Source of the DNA: Cymodocea nodosa
Taxonomy: Eukaryota > Streptophyta > Magnoliopsida > Alismatales > Cymodoceaceae
Assembly (NCBI GenBank): GCA_036874045.1
Contig: CM072335.1
Location: 12,048,001 to 12,112,000, forward strand
DNA length: 64,000 nt
Reading direction: 5' to 3'
The translations under genes and the position numbers were made by a program. Every line of letters begins with the position of its first letter. The first letter of the stretch is position 1. This document shows, piece by piece, positions 1 through 9,738 of this stretch. Below the pieces are notes generated by a model. That model had not been told where the DNA came from. It made no database searches and saw only the letters and a list, made by a program, of their open reading frames with translations.

Positions 1-298
1 AAACATAACTGTTCGGCAATTTAAAACATAACTATTCGTTACATGTTCGGTATGTTAAACATAAATGTTCGAAATATCAGAAAATTCGGATACTTAAGAA
101 TTTCACAGCCTGCAACTTACCGACAGTTCAGAAATATACTAAATTAACATTAATTCCCCCAAATTAAGCAGATTCTTTAATTAAAGCTTATAATAGTGCA
201 ATTATAACATAATGGCTTAATTCTCATATGATAAGCTAAATATTATGCAATTAACCATCATTTAACCATTAATAATATGCACTTTTTCATTCTAAACA
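1..298 (-). repeat. Athila-family LTR fragment, inverted, cut by window edge
   Basis: The segment is the reverse complement of the first ~300 bases of the LTR that starts at 14577. Its 5' TG is at 298 (TGTTTAGAATG read on the minus strand), and the rest of the LTR lies left of the window. No polypurine tract follows its start, so it abuts the gag-derived sequence at 299 directly. That points to a truncation or rearrangement junction rather than an intact element end. It is oriented opposite to the coding region that follows, so it is not that element's own 5' LTR. Confidence 0.8.
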
Positions 299-312
299 AT
301 GGTTAGTATAGA

Positions 313-1100
313 ATGTGTAATATGTTGAGAGACACTGAAGTTTGGGATAGGTATGACAGATTGGAGCGTAGTATAGAGCAAAACCTGGACAAACTAGAAT
401 ACATTATGTGTCAGCAACAAGAAGTCAACCAATTAAACTATAAGGAAGCATATTCAGAACCTAAAATAGATATAATTTACGAAACTGAAAAAACCATAAT
501 GAAAATTGATCAAAAATCGAATGCAATGAGATTGGATGATTTGGAAAGAAAATTAAAAGCATTGGACGAATATATAATGAAAATACAAGTTATGCAACTA
601 GACAATGAAAATTATAATGTAATAGATCTGCATAATTTGTAAAATATACAGCAAAAGGAAAATATTAATGCAAGAGAATTTAAAGAATACACTTTAAAAC
701 TAAAAAAATTGAAGATCATAATCACAAAAATGATATACAAAAACATCATGAGAGTAACGAAAATCTAGAAGATCTACATGTAACATTAAGATCTGGAACT
801 GATATACCACCAAGAACTCAAAATGAAAATAATATGAAGGTGGATAAGAGTAAAAATCAAATTAATAATGAAAATGTAATAACTAAAAATCTAGAAATCA
901 CTCAAGAACAACCTGAATCTGCTAATGAAGCTAAAAATGATCAAACAAATCAAACGAAAGAAAAAGAATCTTTTAAATCACAATCTTTAGCACTCTATCT
1001 TGAAAGATTACAACAAACAATACCTGAAAAACAAGAAAAAATCAGAGAAATTTTTGAAAAAGTACAAGTTAACATTCCTTTGTTAGATCTATTGTAGAAA
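313..1100 (+). pseudogene. Athila gag C-terminal / gag-protease linker remnant
   Basis: Two open stretches (313-642 and 834-1097) encode hydrophilic, Lys/Glu/Asn-rich, coiled-coil-like sequence without a zinc knuckle. In elements of this lineage this is the poorly conserved region between gag and protease. The second stretch ends in a single TAG directly before the protease-proximal block at 1101, in the same frame, so the break is one stop codon rather than a frameshift. The gag core and the 5' untranslated region are missing upstream, replaced by the inverted LTR ending at 298. A weakly similar linker follows the gag copy at 46007-47044. Confidence 0.6.
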
Positions 1101-1907
1101 ATGCCACCTTGTGCTAAATTTCTGAAGGATTGGTGTACTAAGAAAAGAGAGCGAAAAGTTCTTAGAAAGGTCTTTTTAACTGAGCAAAGTAGTTCCCTAT
1201 TTCTGCCACAAATTCCTAAAAAGTTATCTGATCTTGGAATCCCTGTTATATCATGCACCATAGGAAATACCATTCTAGAAAGAACCTTAATAGACTTAGG
1301 TGTAGGTATAAATGTTATGTCAAGTTATATATTTGCATTTTTAGGATTAGAAGGTTTAACTCCTACTAGTACGGTTATTTAATTAGCTGATAGAAGTATA
1401 AGATACCCTAGAGGAAAAATAGAGGATGTCTTAATTAAAATCAAAAACTTTATATATCTTATTGATATTGTAATTTTGGATTCCCAACAAATTAAGCATA
1501 AAAATAGTGATACATCTTTAATTTTGAGAAGGCCATTTTTAGCAAAATCAGGGGTTGTTATAAATTGTAAAACTAGAGTAATGAAGTTAGCATATGGTAA
1601 TGAGGATACACAATTAAATATTTTCAAACCAGAAAGGTTTGAGGAGTTAGAAATGTCCTTACATACCATAGAATTTTTAGAGGATGAAGGAGATATGTTA
1701 GATGATGTGATTCAAGAAGAATTAAATAGGCAAATCAATTCTGAAACTTTAGAGGAAAGTGAAAGCATAAATATAGAAGGAGATATGGAAGAAATTAATT
1801 TAGAAAATGATGATGTTCAATTAGGAGCTTTAGCTTCTGATGGGCAACATTTAGAATTAAAACTTTTACCTCCTGAATTAACCTATATATTTCTGGAAGA
1901 GAAATAA
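1101..1907 (+). pseudogene. Athila aspartic protease remnant
   Basis: The block starts with a KFLKDWCTKKR segment, followed by CTIGN and IDLGVGINVMS, which is the protease active-site region (D-L-G in place of the retroviral D-T-G, normal for this lineage). A TAA at 1379-1381 interrupts the sequence just before the LADRS flap-side motif. The frame then continues through a hydrophobic core and RRPFLAKSGVVIN, typical of the end of retropepsin-like domains. An acidic linker rich in E, D and N (about residues 60-130 of the 1476-1907 stretch) leads to the RT. It is non-functional as it stands because of the internal stop. Confidence 0.75.
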
Positions 1908-1970
1908 ACCTGTCCAATCATTATTGCTTCAGATTTAAAAGAGGATTAAATAGATAAATTAATAGATGTA

Positions 1971-3400
1971 GTGAAAAGTTATAAAGAAGTAATAGGATGG
2001 ACTATGACTGATATAAAAGAGTTAAGTTCAACTTTATGTTGTCACCACATATATTTAAAAGAGAATGCTAAACCTGTTAGAATTCCTGAGAGGAGATTAA
2101 ATCCAAACCTTAAAGAAGTAGTCAGGAAGGAAATAGTGAAAGGGTTAGATAATGACATAATTTATCCGATTTCTGATAGCTTGTGAGTTAACCCAATCCA
2201 TGTAGTTCCCAAGAAATCAGGATTAACAGTTATTAGGAATGAAAGTTAAGACTTGATACCTACTAGAATTCAATCAGGTTAGAGAGTATCTATAGACTAT
2301 AGAAAGTTGAATGTTGTGACTAGGAAAGATCATTTTCCCTTACCTTTTATAGATCAAATGTTGGAAAGATTAGTAGGGCAAGAATATTTTTGTTTCCTAG
2401 TTGGGTATTCAGGTTATAATCAAATTCCAGTAGCATTAGAGGATTAAGAGAAAACAACTTTCACCTATCCTAATGGAACTTAGGCTTTTAAGAGAATACC
2501 ATTTGGATTTTGTAATGCACCAGCTACCTTTCAAAGGTGTATGCAAGGCATATTTACTGGAATGACTGAAGATTTTTTAGAAATACTTATGGATGATTTT
2601 ACTATATATGGAAACTCATATGAAGTTTGTTTAAAAAATTTAGACCTAATATTAAAACGTTGTGTGAAAAAAAATCTGGTTTTAAATTGGGAAAAATGTC
2701 ACTTTATGGTTAAACAAGGAATAGTCTTAGGGCATGTTGTTTCTAAGAAAGGGTTGGAAGTAGATAAAGCTAAAATAGAAGTAATTTCTAATCTACCAGA
2801 ACCTAAATCAGTAAAAGATATTAGATCCTTTCTAGGACATGTTGGATTTTATAGAAGATTTATTAAAGACTTTAGCAAAATAGCTAGACCTTTAATTAAT
2901 CTGTTAAAAGATGTTCCATTTGACTTTGATAAAAATTGTAGGGAAGCATTTTTCAGACTTAAAACTAACTTAATTTCAACTCCTATAATTCAAGCACCTG
3001 ATTGGAGCCATCCATTTGAATTAATGTGTGATGCATCTGATTTTGCTGTAGGAGTAGTGTTGGGACAAAAGATAGAAAAATCTCCTAGAGTGATTCATTA
3101 TGCAAGCAAAACGTTAAATGATGCTCAAGTTAATTACACAACTATTGAAAAAAAACTATTAGCTGTTGTGTTTGCCTAAGAAAAGTTTAGATCATATCTG
3201 ATTGGAGCTAAAGTAATAATATACATGGATCATGCAGCTTTAAAACATCTAATAAAAAAAGAAGAAACTAAGCCTAGATTGATCTGATGAATATTATTAT
3301 TACAAGAATTTGATCTAGAAATTAAAGATAAAAAAGGTTGTGAGAATGTAGTAGCAGATCATTTATTAAGATTACAAATAGAAAAATCAAATATTGAAAT
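1971..3400 (+). pseudogene. Athila reverse transcriptase and RNase H remnant
   Basis: The reading frame shows RT fingers and palm in order: CCHHIYLKENAKPVR, NPIHVVPKKSG, VSIDYRKLN, RIPFGFCNAPATFQR, and the active site ILMDDFTIYG (about 2584-2613). The connection block is KCHFMV / LGHVVSKKGLEVD, followed by GFYRRFIKDFSKIARP. RNase H follows with CDASDFAVGVVLGQ, HYASKTLNDAQ and YTTIEKKLLAVVFA. Several in-frame stops (about 2184, 2247, 2281, 2446, 2480 and 3177) break the coding region while the frame is largely kept. Several stops sit where this family usually has Gln or Trp, suggesting C-to-T or G-to-A decay. Confidence 0.85.
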
Positions 3401-3428
3401 TAAGGATAATTTTCCTGATGAACAATTA

Positions 3429-4051
3429 ATGATCATCAACACAATACCTTGGTATGCAAACATAGTTAATTACTTAGTTACTGGTTTAACACTTAAGGAT
3501 TGGAATAAACAGAATAAGAAATTATTTTTCTCAAGAGTAAAATATTACTATTGGGAAGACCCATACTTATTTAAGAAATGTCCTGATTTGATTTTAAGGA
3601 GGTGTGTTCCAAAAACTGAATATTAGAGCATATTGTCTTTCTGTCATGACCAAGCTTGTGGAGGGCATTTTGGTTCAGGGAAAACTGTTGCAAAAATTTT
3701 GCAATGTGGGTTTTATTGGCCAACACTATTCAAAGATGCTCATAAATATTGCTTAAATTGTTTAAGATGTCAACAAATAAGAAGAATATCAATGAGGAAT
3801 ATGATGCCTCTTAATCCTATTGTTAAGGTTTAAATCTTTGATGTCCATTTCCTATGTCTAATCAATTTAATTACATATTGTTAGGGGTGGATTATGTATC
3901 TAAATGGATAGAAGCTATTCCTACAAAAATTAATGACAACAAAGTAGTAATACAATTTATAAAGACCAATATATTTGCCAGATTTGGAATACCTAAAGCT
4001 ATTAATAGTAATAGAGGAACTCAGTTCTGTAATAGAAGTTTTGAAGACTTA
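3429..4051 (+). pseudogene. Athila integrase, N-terminal half (zinc-binding and start of catalytic core)
   Basis: The HHCC zinc-binding part is visible as SFCHDQACGGHFGSGKT followed by CLNCLRCQQ (about 3640-3780). The core begins with LLGVDYVSKWIEAIP, which holds the first catalytic Asp. The second catalytic Asp position reads N in INSNRGTQFCN, so the core is mutated. A stop at 3627 and a frame change near 3834 break the frame. The last codon before the break is TTA (4049-4051), which is also the target duplication of the nested DNA transposon. The rest of the integrase resumes at 9736. Confidence 0.82.
4049..4051. repeat. TTA target-site duplication, left
   Basis: TTA lies immediately outside the left terminal inverted repeat and is matched by TTA at 9736-9738 outside the right one. 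A three-base TTA duplication is the hallmark of PIF/Harbinger insertion. Both copies are whole Leu codons of the interrupted integrase frame. Confidence 0.85.
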
Positions 4052-4325
4052 TGGGGTGTTTGTGCATGTCGGAAAATTCAGAAATGAAGGAAATGGAAAG
4101 TTCAAATTCCTGTGAATTAGAAAGTCCAGATTCTTGAGAAATGAAGGGTTGTTTGTGCACGTCTCAGAAACTTAGGAAAATTAAGATTCCCAAAGTGGGG
4201 TTTGTGCTAGATGGAATGTTCAGAATTGAAATATACTTTTTTAATCAAAGAATTCTAATAATTAATTTTAATTTACTCTATTTCTTCACGTCATAATACT
4301 TACATTTTAAGAAAAAATTTCAAAA

Positions 4326-4475
4326 ACAAAAATATTTATTTATTAATAATATCATAAACAAATTGAACAAAAGTTGTATTGTGTATTACCTATTTGAACA
4401 TAGCTTATCACAACCAACTACTTTTAGAAATTGTTAACTAACATAAATAAAATTCACAACGTAAATATATTATTC
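4326..4475 (+). repeat. Dispersed ~150-bp direct repeat inside the Harbinger element, copy 1
   Basis: A segment centred on AACAAAAGTTGTATTGTGTA and ending in AAATAAAATTCACAAC recurs at about 5995-6145, with a partial copy at about 5880-5990. The repeats bracket the whole array-rich section 4476-5990. That suggests internal segmental duplication or insertion between duplicated flanks. Confidence 0.65.
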
Positions 4476-4476
4476 G

Positions 4477-4560
4477 GCTAGGCTGGGCTAGTTCGTGGGT
4501 CAATTCGGGCTGGGCCTAGGCTGGCCCGTGGGCCAATTCGGGCTTGGTTGAAATCTAACG
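4477..4560. other. GC-rich GGGCTGGGCC-type tract
   Basis: A short GC-rich stretch with repeated GGCTGGGC / GGCCCGTGGGCC motifs stands out in AT-rich surroundings. Similar tracts occur subterminally in plant hAT-type elements and again at 36547-36672 in this window. No clear terminal repeat was found here, so its origin is left open. Confidence 0.35.
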
Positions 4561-4732
4561 GAAAATAAAAAATAGAAAATAGAATATGATACCTCTCTTA
4601 TATACATTAATAAATGTAAACATAAAAGTTGATGTATACAAAATTAATAAATGTTAAAGTAAAAGTTGTTAAAAAATTAATAAATATAATACAAACTTGT
4701 TTAAACATATAACTTGATGTAACAATTGAAAA

Positions 4733-5240
4733 TTAATAAATGTATTTATAAATAAAATAATGTGTTTGAATGATGAATTGATTATCGTAAACGTTGTAAA
4801 TTTATTTATTTTTATTTAAAATAAAGAAAATAAATATAAAAAATCAGTTGATGAAAATTAATAAGTTTATTTATAAATAAGATAATGTGTTTGAATGATG
4901 AATTGATTATCGGAAATGTTGTAAATTTTTTTATTTTTATTTTAATTTAAAATAAAAAAATAAATATAAAAAATAAATAATTAAAAATTAGTAAATGTAT
5001 TTATAAATAAAATAATGTGTTTGAATGATGAATTGATTATCTAAAACGTTGTAAATTTTTTTATTTTTATTTTAATTTAAAATTTAAAAAATAAATATAA
5101 AAAATTAACAATTGAAAATTAATAAATGTATTTATAAATAAAATAATGTGTCTTAATGATGAATTGACTATCGAAAATGTTGTAAATTTTTTTGTTTTTA
5201 TTTTAATTTAAAATCAAAAAAATAAATATAAAAAATTAAA
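4733..5240 (+). repeat. Tandem array, about four copies of a 122-130-bp unit
   Basis: Copies begin near 4733, 4855, 4984 and 5114. Each carries TGTATTTATAAATAAAATAA followed by TGTGTTTGAATGATGAATTG and an AT-rich tail. Unit length drifts through small indels in the T-rich tail. It lies in the non-coding part of the Harbinger element and has no coding potential. Confidence 0.75.
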
Positions 5241-5860
5241 AACTTCAATTAGACCGAAGTTGAGATTCGGTCTAACCGAAAAAAATAAAAAACTGAAAAA
5301 CTTATGTTCGATTGAAGACTGAGCTTCGGTCTGACCGTAAAAATATAAAAAAATAAAAAAGTTTAAGTTAGTTAGACTTAAAAAATAAATAAAAGAAAAA
5401 AAAATTTGGTCGGACCGAAGCTCGATCGAATCGAAAAAAATTAAAAGACTTCGTTCGGATCGAAAGAAAAAATTCGATCTAACTGAAAAAAAATAAAAAA
5501 CTTCGGTCAGACCGAAGGAAGAAATTCGGTCTGATTGAAGAAAAATTAAAAAACTTCGGTTGGACCGAAGGAAAAAATACGGTCTGACCAAAAAAAAAGT
5601 AAAAAAACTATAAAACTTTAGTCGGACAGAAGGAAAAAATTTGATCTAATCCAAAAAAAATAAAAAACTTAAAAAGTTCGGTTACACCGAAGTCTGAACT
5701 TCGGTCTGACCGATAGAGAAAACAAAAAACACTTCAGTTGGTCAAAGTGTTGAACTGAAGAAAAATAAAATTGAAGAAAATTTTGCCGATCGCACCGAAG
5801 TTGGTTTAACGGTTTGACCGGAAAAAAAATAAAAGAAAAAGAAAACTTATATTTTAAGAA
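5240..5860. repeat. Cluster of ~16 short palindromes related to TTCGGTCNGACCGAA
   Basis: About sixteen imperfect copies of a 15-base palindrome (CTTCGGTCAGACCGAAG at about 5501 is near-perfect) are separated by 15-30 A-rich bases. Each half is TTCGGT(C/T) and its complement, so each copy can form a short hairpin on either strand. The minus-strand open frame at 5214-5591 is a by-product of the repeat and is not called as a gene. Confidence 0.75.
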
Positions 5861-5879
5861 AAAATATTAAGTCTTCTTA

Positions 5880-6145
5880 TTTATATTTATTAATGATATC
5901 AATTTGAACAAATTGAACAAAAGTTGTATTGTGTATTACCTATTTGAACATAACATATCACAAACAATTACTTTTCAAAAATATTAAGTCTTCTTATTTA
6001 TATTTATTAATAATATCAATTTGAACAAATTGAACAAAAGTTGTATTGTGTATTACCTATTTGAACATAACATATCACAAACGATTAATTTTCAAAATTG
6101 TTAACTAACATCCAATATATAAATAAAATTCACAACATAAATATA
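5880..6145 (+). repeat. Two tandem copies of a ~113-bp unit (related to 4326-4475)
   Basis: The block ATATTAAGTCTTCTTATTTA through CATATCACAAAC occurs at about 5867-5964 and again at about 5980-6082. The second copy extends into the AAATAAAATTCACAAC end shared with 4326-4475. Non-coding. Confidence 0.65.
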
Positions 6146-6212
6146 AATTGTCAACATACAAATATTCAAATATTGTAACATAACAATTTGACAAAGTTAC
6201 ATATGAAATAAT

Positions 6213-6867
6213 TTAAAAGTCACGTCCATCCCACATGGCAGTCTTCATGTTGTCACGCATTTCATCTGCTATTTGTTTTCTTCGTTCTTGTGTCATTTCT
6301 AATGTACTATCTATCTGTGAAAGCTCATCTTCAGTAATTTCAATTTCTTCATTTTTGAGTTCAAATTCAGCTAACTCATCTTCTAGATCTTCTAATAAAT
6401 CTGGTCTGTCAGCTTTACATATAAAATTATGTAATAGGAAGTAAGCCATCATAATCTTCGTTTGTGTATCATAAGGATAAGGCATATGTCCTTGTAAGAT
6501 TGCAAAACGATGTTTAACAACTCCAAATGATCGCTCAATCACTGATCTTAGTTGTGAATGTCTGTAATTGAAGTTTTCGACTGCATTTTCTGGAACTCTA
6601 TTATTTTCATATTCAGATAGATGATATCTCACTCCTCGATATGGACAAATAAATTCAGGTCGATTAGGATAACCAGCATCAACCAAGTAAAACTTTCCTG
6701 TATATAATTAAAAATTAGTGTAAATAAAAAATATATATTCAATAATGTTATTTTATACCTAGTGGAACCTTGAATGGATGATGTCTTGTGACAACATCTT
6801 GAAGGATTCTTGCGTCAGAAGCTGATCCTTCCCAACCACTAAGAATATATGTAAATTCCATATCAAA
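6213..6867 (-). pseudogene. PIF/Harbinger (HARB1-type, DDE) transposase, N-terminally truncated
   Basis: Two exons are visible. The upstream exon (6759 to about 6867) encodes FDMEFTYILSGWEGSASDAR and ends in VPL. A 61-bp GT-AG intron (6698-6758) keeps the frame, and the downstream exon (6213-6697) encodes GKFYLVDAGYPNRP, YRGVRYHL, VIERSFGVVKHRF and YDTQTKIMMAYFLLHNFI. These blocks are the second half of the DDE nuclease fold; DAGYP and VIERSFG hold two of the expected catalytic acidic residues. The first catalytic block and the helix-turn-helix N-terminus are absent: upstream of the FDMEF block the sequence runs into the tail of ORF1. Family members are usually about 350-450 aa, so roughly half is lost. 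Confidence 0.85.
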
Positions 6868-6928
6868 ATTATACCAATAATAAAGTTCATCATATCCATC
6901 AACATTACTCAACAATAGAAAAGTACAT

Positions 6929-8035
6929 TCATAAGTTGTGATACTTAATCCATTCTACCCTCATATCTGTTGGGATGCTAAGAAATTGCTCTACTAGTTC
7001 TTTTCTTTCCAATAAAGTCATTACTTTGAATTTCTCACTGTTGGTAAGACTTTCAATTTGCAATAATGCTTATATAGCTTGTGCTGTAAGACTTCCTTGT
7101 TTCACTTTGAAATGTAGCATTTACTCTTGCACTTTAACTTGTTGTTTTTGGATCTGAAGTTCTTCTTTCTGGATCTGAAGTTGTTCTTTCTGTATGTTTG
7201 TTATATTATCATAATATTCTTGTCGAGCTTTAACTTTATACTCTTCTTTTTCACATAATGACATAATAGCAGATGCAACCTCTTTAAATGAAAATGTCAT
7301 TAGTTGTGCTGACTCTGCATGTGGTCTTGGACGTTTTCCCTTTTTCACCTCATTGAACCTTCTTGATGAAGACATTGGAGATTGAAGTTGGGTACCATCT
7401 ATATCCATTGGACTATCACTTGGTGGCGTGAAGTATTGAAAATGATTTGGTGGAGGTGTCATTTCATTTGGTTCATTCATAGGTATGTCTCCTTCATTCT
7501 GAGTAATTATTTCAGGGTCTCTACTGACATTCCCTGTAGCCATATTACTTTCAAATAACAATTGCAGTTGATCATAAATAGGACATGGTTTACCTTTGAG
7601 GGGGGCACAATCTGGGTGTTTCTACAAGATTAAAAATATGTTAGTATATACAGAACGTACAAATTATATTAACACATTCAAAAATATTACCTTAATAAAT
7701 TCATTCCAAACTTCATCTAAAATATCAATATGACCTTGTATGTAATTCCATCCCCAACCACTTTGAGACATAATTTTTGTGTAGTTACGATACATATGTC
7801 GCCATGTTTTAATTCGACTGTCAACATTTTTCTTTGTGATACTTGCATTTGTGTCATTATTGTACTTCTCTATTACCTTGTTCCATGTTTCAACTTTAAC
7901 TTTTCCATCATGTGTTTTTCCATTCCCTTCATTTAAAACATCTTCTAATATACCTAAAAATGTGGCATCTGCTTTTGCATTCCAACTAGTATAAGATCTT
8001 TGTCTACTTGGTACTGTATTATCTGTAGTAGCCAT
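6929..8035 (-). pseudogene. PIF ORF1: Myb/SANT-like DNA-binding protein, two exons, premature stops
   Basis: Exon 1 (8035-7691) starts at an ATG giving MATTDN and encodes a Myb/SANT-like domain with regularly spaced Trp (SYTSWNAKADATFLGIL, VDSRIKTWRHMYRNYT, SGWGWN). A 69-bp GT-AG intron (7622-7690) leads to exon 2 (HPDCAPLKGKPCPIYDQL), a Pro/Ser-rich linker, a basic KKGKRPRPH stretch and a Gln/Lys coiled-coil repeat (QLQIQKEELQIQ). The first in-frame stop comes at 7121, giving a 281-aa product. The frame continues recognisably (LLERKELVEQFL) to a stop at 6929 with one more stop on the way, so the last ~60 residues have been cut off. ORF1 proteins of this superfamily bind the element ends and assist the transposase. 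Confidence 0.8.
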
Positions 8036-8139
8036 ATCTAATTTGCAAAACATATATATAAATGAAAAACACATCATTGAAATATGGATGACAATGACAA
8101 CATCAATCATTAACATAAAAATTAAATAAGTTATTATTC

Positions 8140-8990
8140 ATTCAATGACAATATGCATTAAAAATGGATAAGAATGAATAACTTAAATAAGTTACTAGTC
8201 ATTCATAACACATATGAAATGGCATACATAAGAATTTCATACGTTTTTTCGTTGGATTTGTAATCAAAATATAATTAAAGAAATGAGTTGGATATCATGA
8301 AAATGGAAGCAAATGAAGTAAGAACAGCACCAAAAGATATTCAAGAATTAACACAGCCTACACTAAGATTGCTTAGGTCCATGCATGCATTGTTGCTAAT
8401 GCAAGGCCAATGTAATCCCTCCTTGTCTAGAGCAAAATCTAAATAATGTAGGACCTCATTAATGCAAATTGAGTCCTATTGATCACAACATAAAATATTG
8501 AGTCATATTAACAAAATCCTAAATCTTCAACAACCTTAGTTCCTGCAAAAGATCTTGCTTCTTGTTTTTTCAATTTTCCTCTTCTCATTAATATCCAATA
8601 ACCATATAAACATGACATGAACTTCTAACTCTTATTAACAAAATACATATATTACAAATGTTACATTGTAAATAAGTTTAGACGACCAATACAAAATAAG
8701 TTCCACCACAAACCTCTGAAATTATTAGAGGTGATGAATGGATGAAATAAAAAGTTACTCAATTTAAACATTGGTAGATAAGATAAGAGTGTTTGCTCGG
8801 AAAGCTCTACGTCTACCCCTATTAGTTTCCACCGTACGTCCCTGCCTATTTGTTCTTGTAACGACAAAAATGAAATTTTGAACACAGTAAACTAGGAATA
8901 GTGGCTCGTCGACATGCACAGGTAATAATATTTGTTAGTATTCTTCTGGCTGCAAGAAATAAACTATGCAAAAGTTTCATGAAATTATTA
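8140..8990. other. Harbinger right-side non-coding stretch
   Basis: About 850 bases upstream of ORF1 are AT-rich with no open frame of note and no clear repeat. The ORF1 promoter is expected here, but no convincing TATA position could be chosen. Confidence 0.4.
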
Positions 8991-8994
8991 CCTT

Positions 8995-9570
8995 CGAGCG
9001 GTTAGTGATCTTCGAGCAATCGATGAGCTTGAAGCGGTCGACGAGGTTGGAGCGGTCGACGAGCTTCGAGCGATCGGCAAGCTTCGAGCGGTCGGCGAGC
9101 TTTCAAGTAGTCGGCGAGCTTCGTGCGGTCGGCGAGCTTTGAGCAGTCGATGAGCTTTCGAGCGGTCGGTGAGCTTTCGAGCAGTCGGCGAGCTTCAAGC
9201 AGTTCGCGAGCTTTCAAGCAGTCGGTGAGCTTCGAGCGGTCAGCGAGCTTTGAGTGGTCGACGGCCTTCAAGCGATCGGCGAGCTTTGAACGGTCGGCGG
9301 GAATCACGCAACTGGCGAGCTTCGAGCAGACGAAATCAGGGCATTCGGGCGGTTGGCGAGCTTCCAATGATCAACGAGCTTTTGAGCAGTCGGTGACCTT
9401 CGAGTGGTCTGTGAGCTTCGAGCAGACCAGGAGCTTTCGAGCAGTCGGTGAGCTTCAAGCGGTCGACGGCCTTCGAGCGGTCGACGAGCTTAGAACGGTC
9501 GGCAATAATCATGCACCTGGCGAGCTTCGAGCAAACGAAATTAGGGCATTCGTGCGATCGGGGATTCCTT
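8995..9570. repeat. GC-rich 18-bp minisatellite, ~27 units
   Basis: The unit is close to CTTCGAGCGGTCGGCGAG, with lengths of 17-19 bases and many point changes. The array also has a higher-order repeat: a distinctive interruption with CTTCGAGCAGACGAAATCAG near 9319 recurs near 9520. Because the unit is a multiple of three, long open frames exist on both strands (Ser-Phe-Glu repeats on +, Lys-Leu-Ala-Asp / Leu-Glu-Ala-Arg repeats on -). I treat them as repeat artefacts. GC content is far above the surroundings. It sits ~170 bp inside the right end of the Harbinger element. Confidence 0.85.
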
Positions 9571-9621
9571 GATTTCAGAGGGGAGAGTCTCCGAAATCAG
9601 GGAAAATTTTTCCTATTATAT

Positions 9622-9647
9622 TTGGGAAAGTTAACAAACTTTCCCAA
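9622..9647. repeat. Perfect 11-bp inverted repeat, 4-base loop, near the Harbinger right end
   Basis: TTGGGAAAGTT (9622-9632) is followed by AACA and then AACTTTCCCAA (9637-9647). A second imperfect stem with TGATTTC / GAAATCA arms lies just before it at about 9570-9600. These may be subterminal transposase-binding or hairpin structures. Confidence 0.6.
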
Positions 9648-9735
9648 GTTTTCAAATCTGCACAAACTACTTACATACTTTCTTTACTTTCATTTCTTTC
9701 CTTTCTTAAAAATCTGAGTAGGCACAAATCCCCCC

Positions 9736-9738
9736 TTA
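9736..9738. repeat. TTA target-site duplication, right
   Basis: Matches TTA at 4049-4051 and directly abuts the right terminal inverted repeat (CCCCCC at 9730-9735). Together the two define the ends of the Harbinger insertion to the base. Confidence 0.85.

Larger units (their letters stand above)
4052..9735. mobile_element. PIF/Harbinger DNA transposon nested in the Athila integrase
   Basis: The left end reads TGGGGTGTTTGTGCATGTC and the right end, reverse-complemented, reads GGGGGGATTTGTGCCTACT. They share GGGG and TTTGTGC at the same offsets, making a ~14-bp imperfect terminal inverted repeat. TTA flanks both ends. Inside on the minus strand are a truncated HARB1-type transposase and a two-exon Myb/SANT-like ORF1, the standard gene pair of the superfamily. 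The left subterminal region repeats the TIR core (GGGTTGTTTGTGCACGTC at about 4147 and GGGGTTTGTGC at about 4198). Element length is 5684 bp. The transposase lacks its N-terminal half, so this copy is probably non-autonomous. Confidence 0.88.

Noticed and set aside
5214-5591. 125-aa minus-strand frame rich in Phe, Arg and Ser
   Set aside because: It is a product of the TTCGGTCNGACCGAA palindrome array in A-rich spacers.
9002-9572. Long open frames on both strands (121 aa minus, 149 aa plus) as possible genes
   Set aside because: They are translations of an 18-bp tandem repeat whose period is a multiple of three; no domain, no splice or promoter support.
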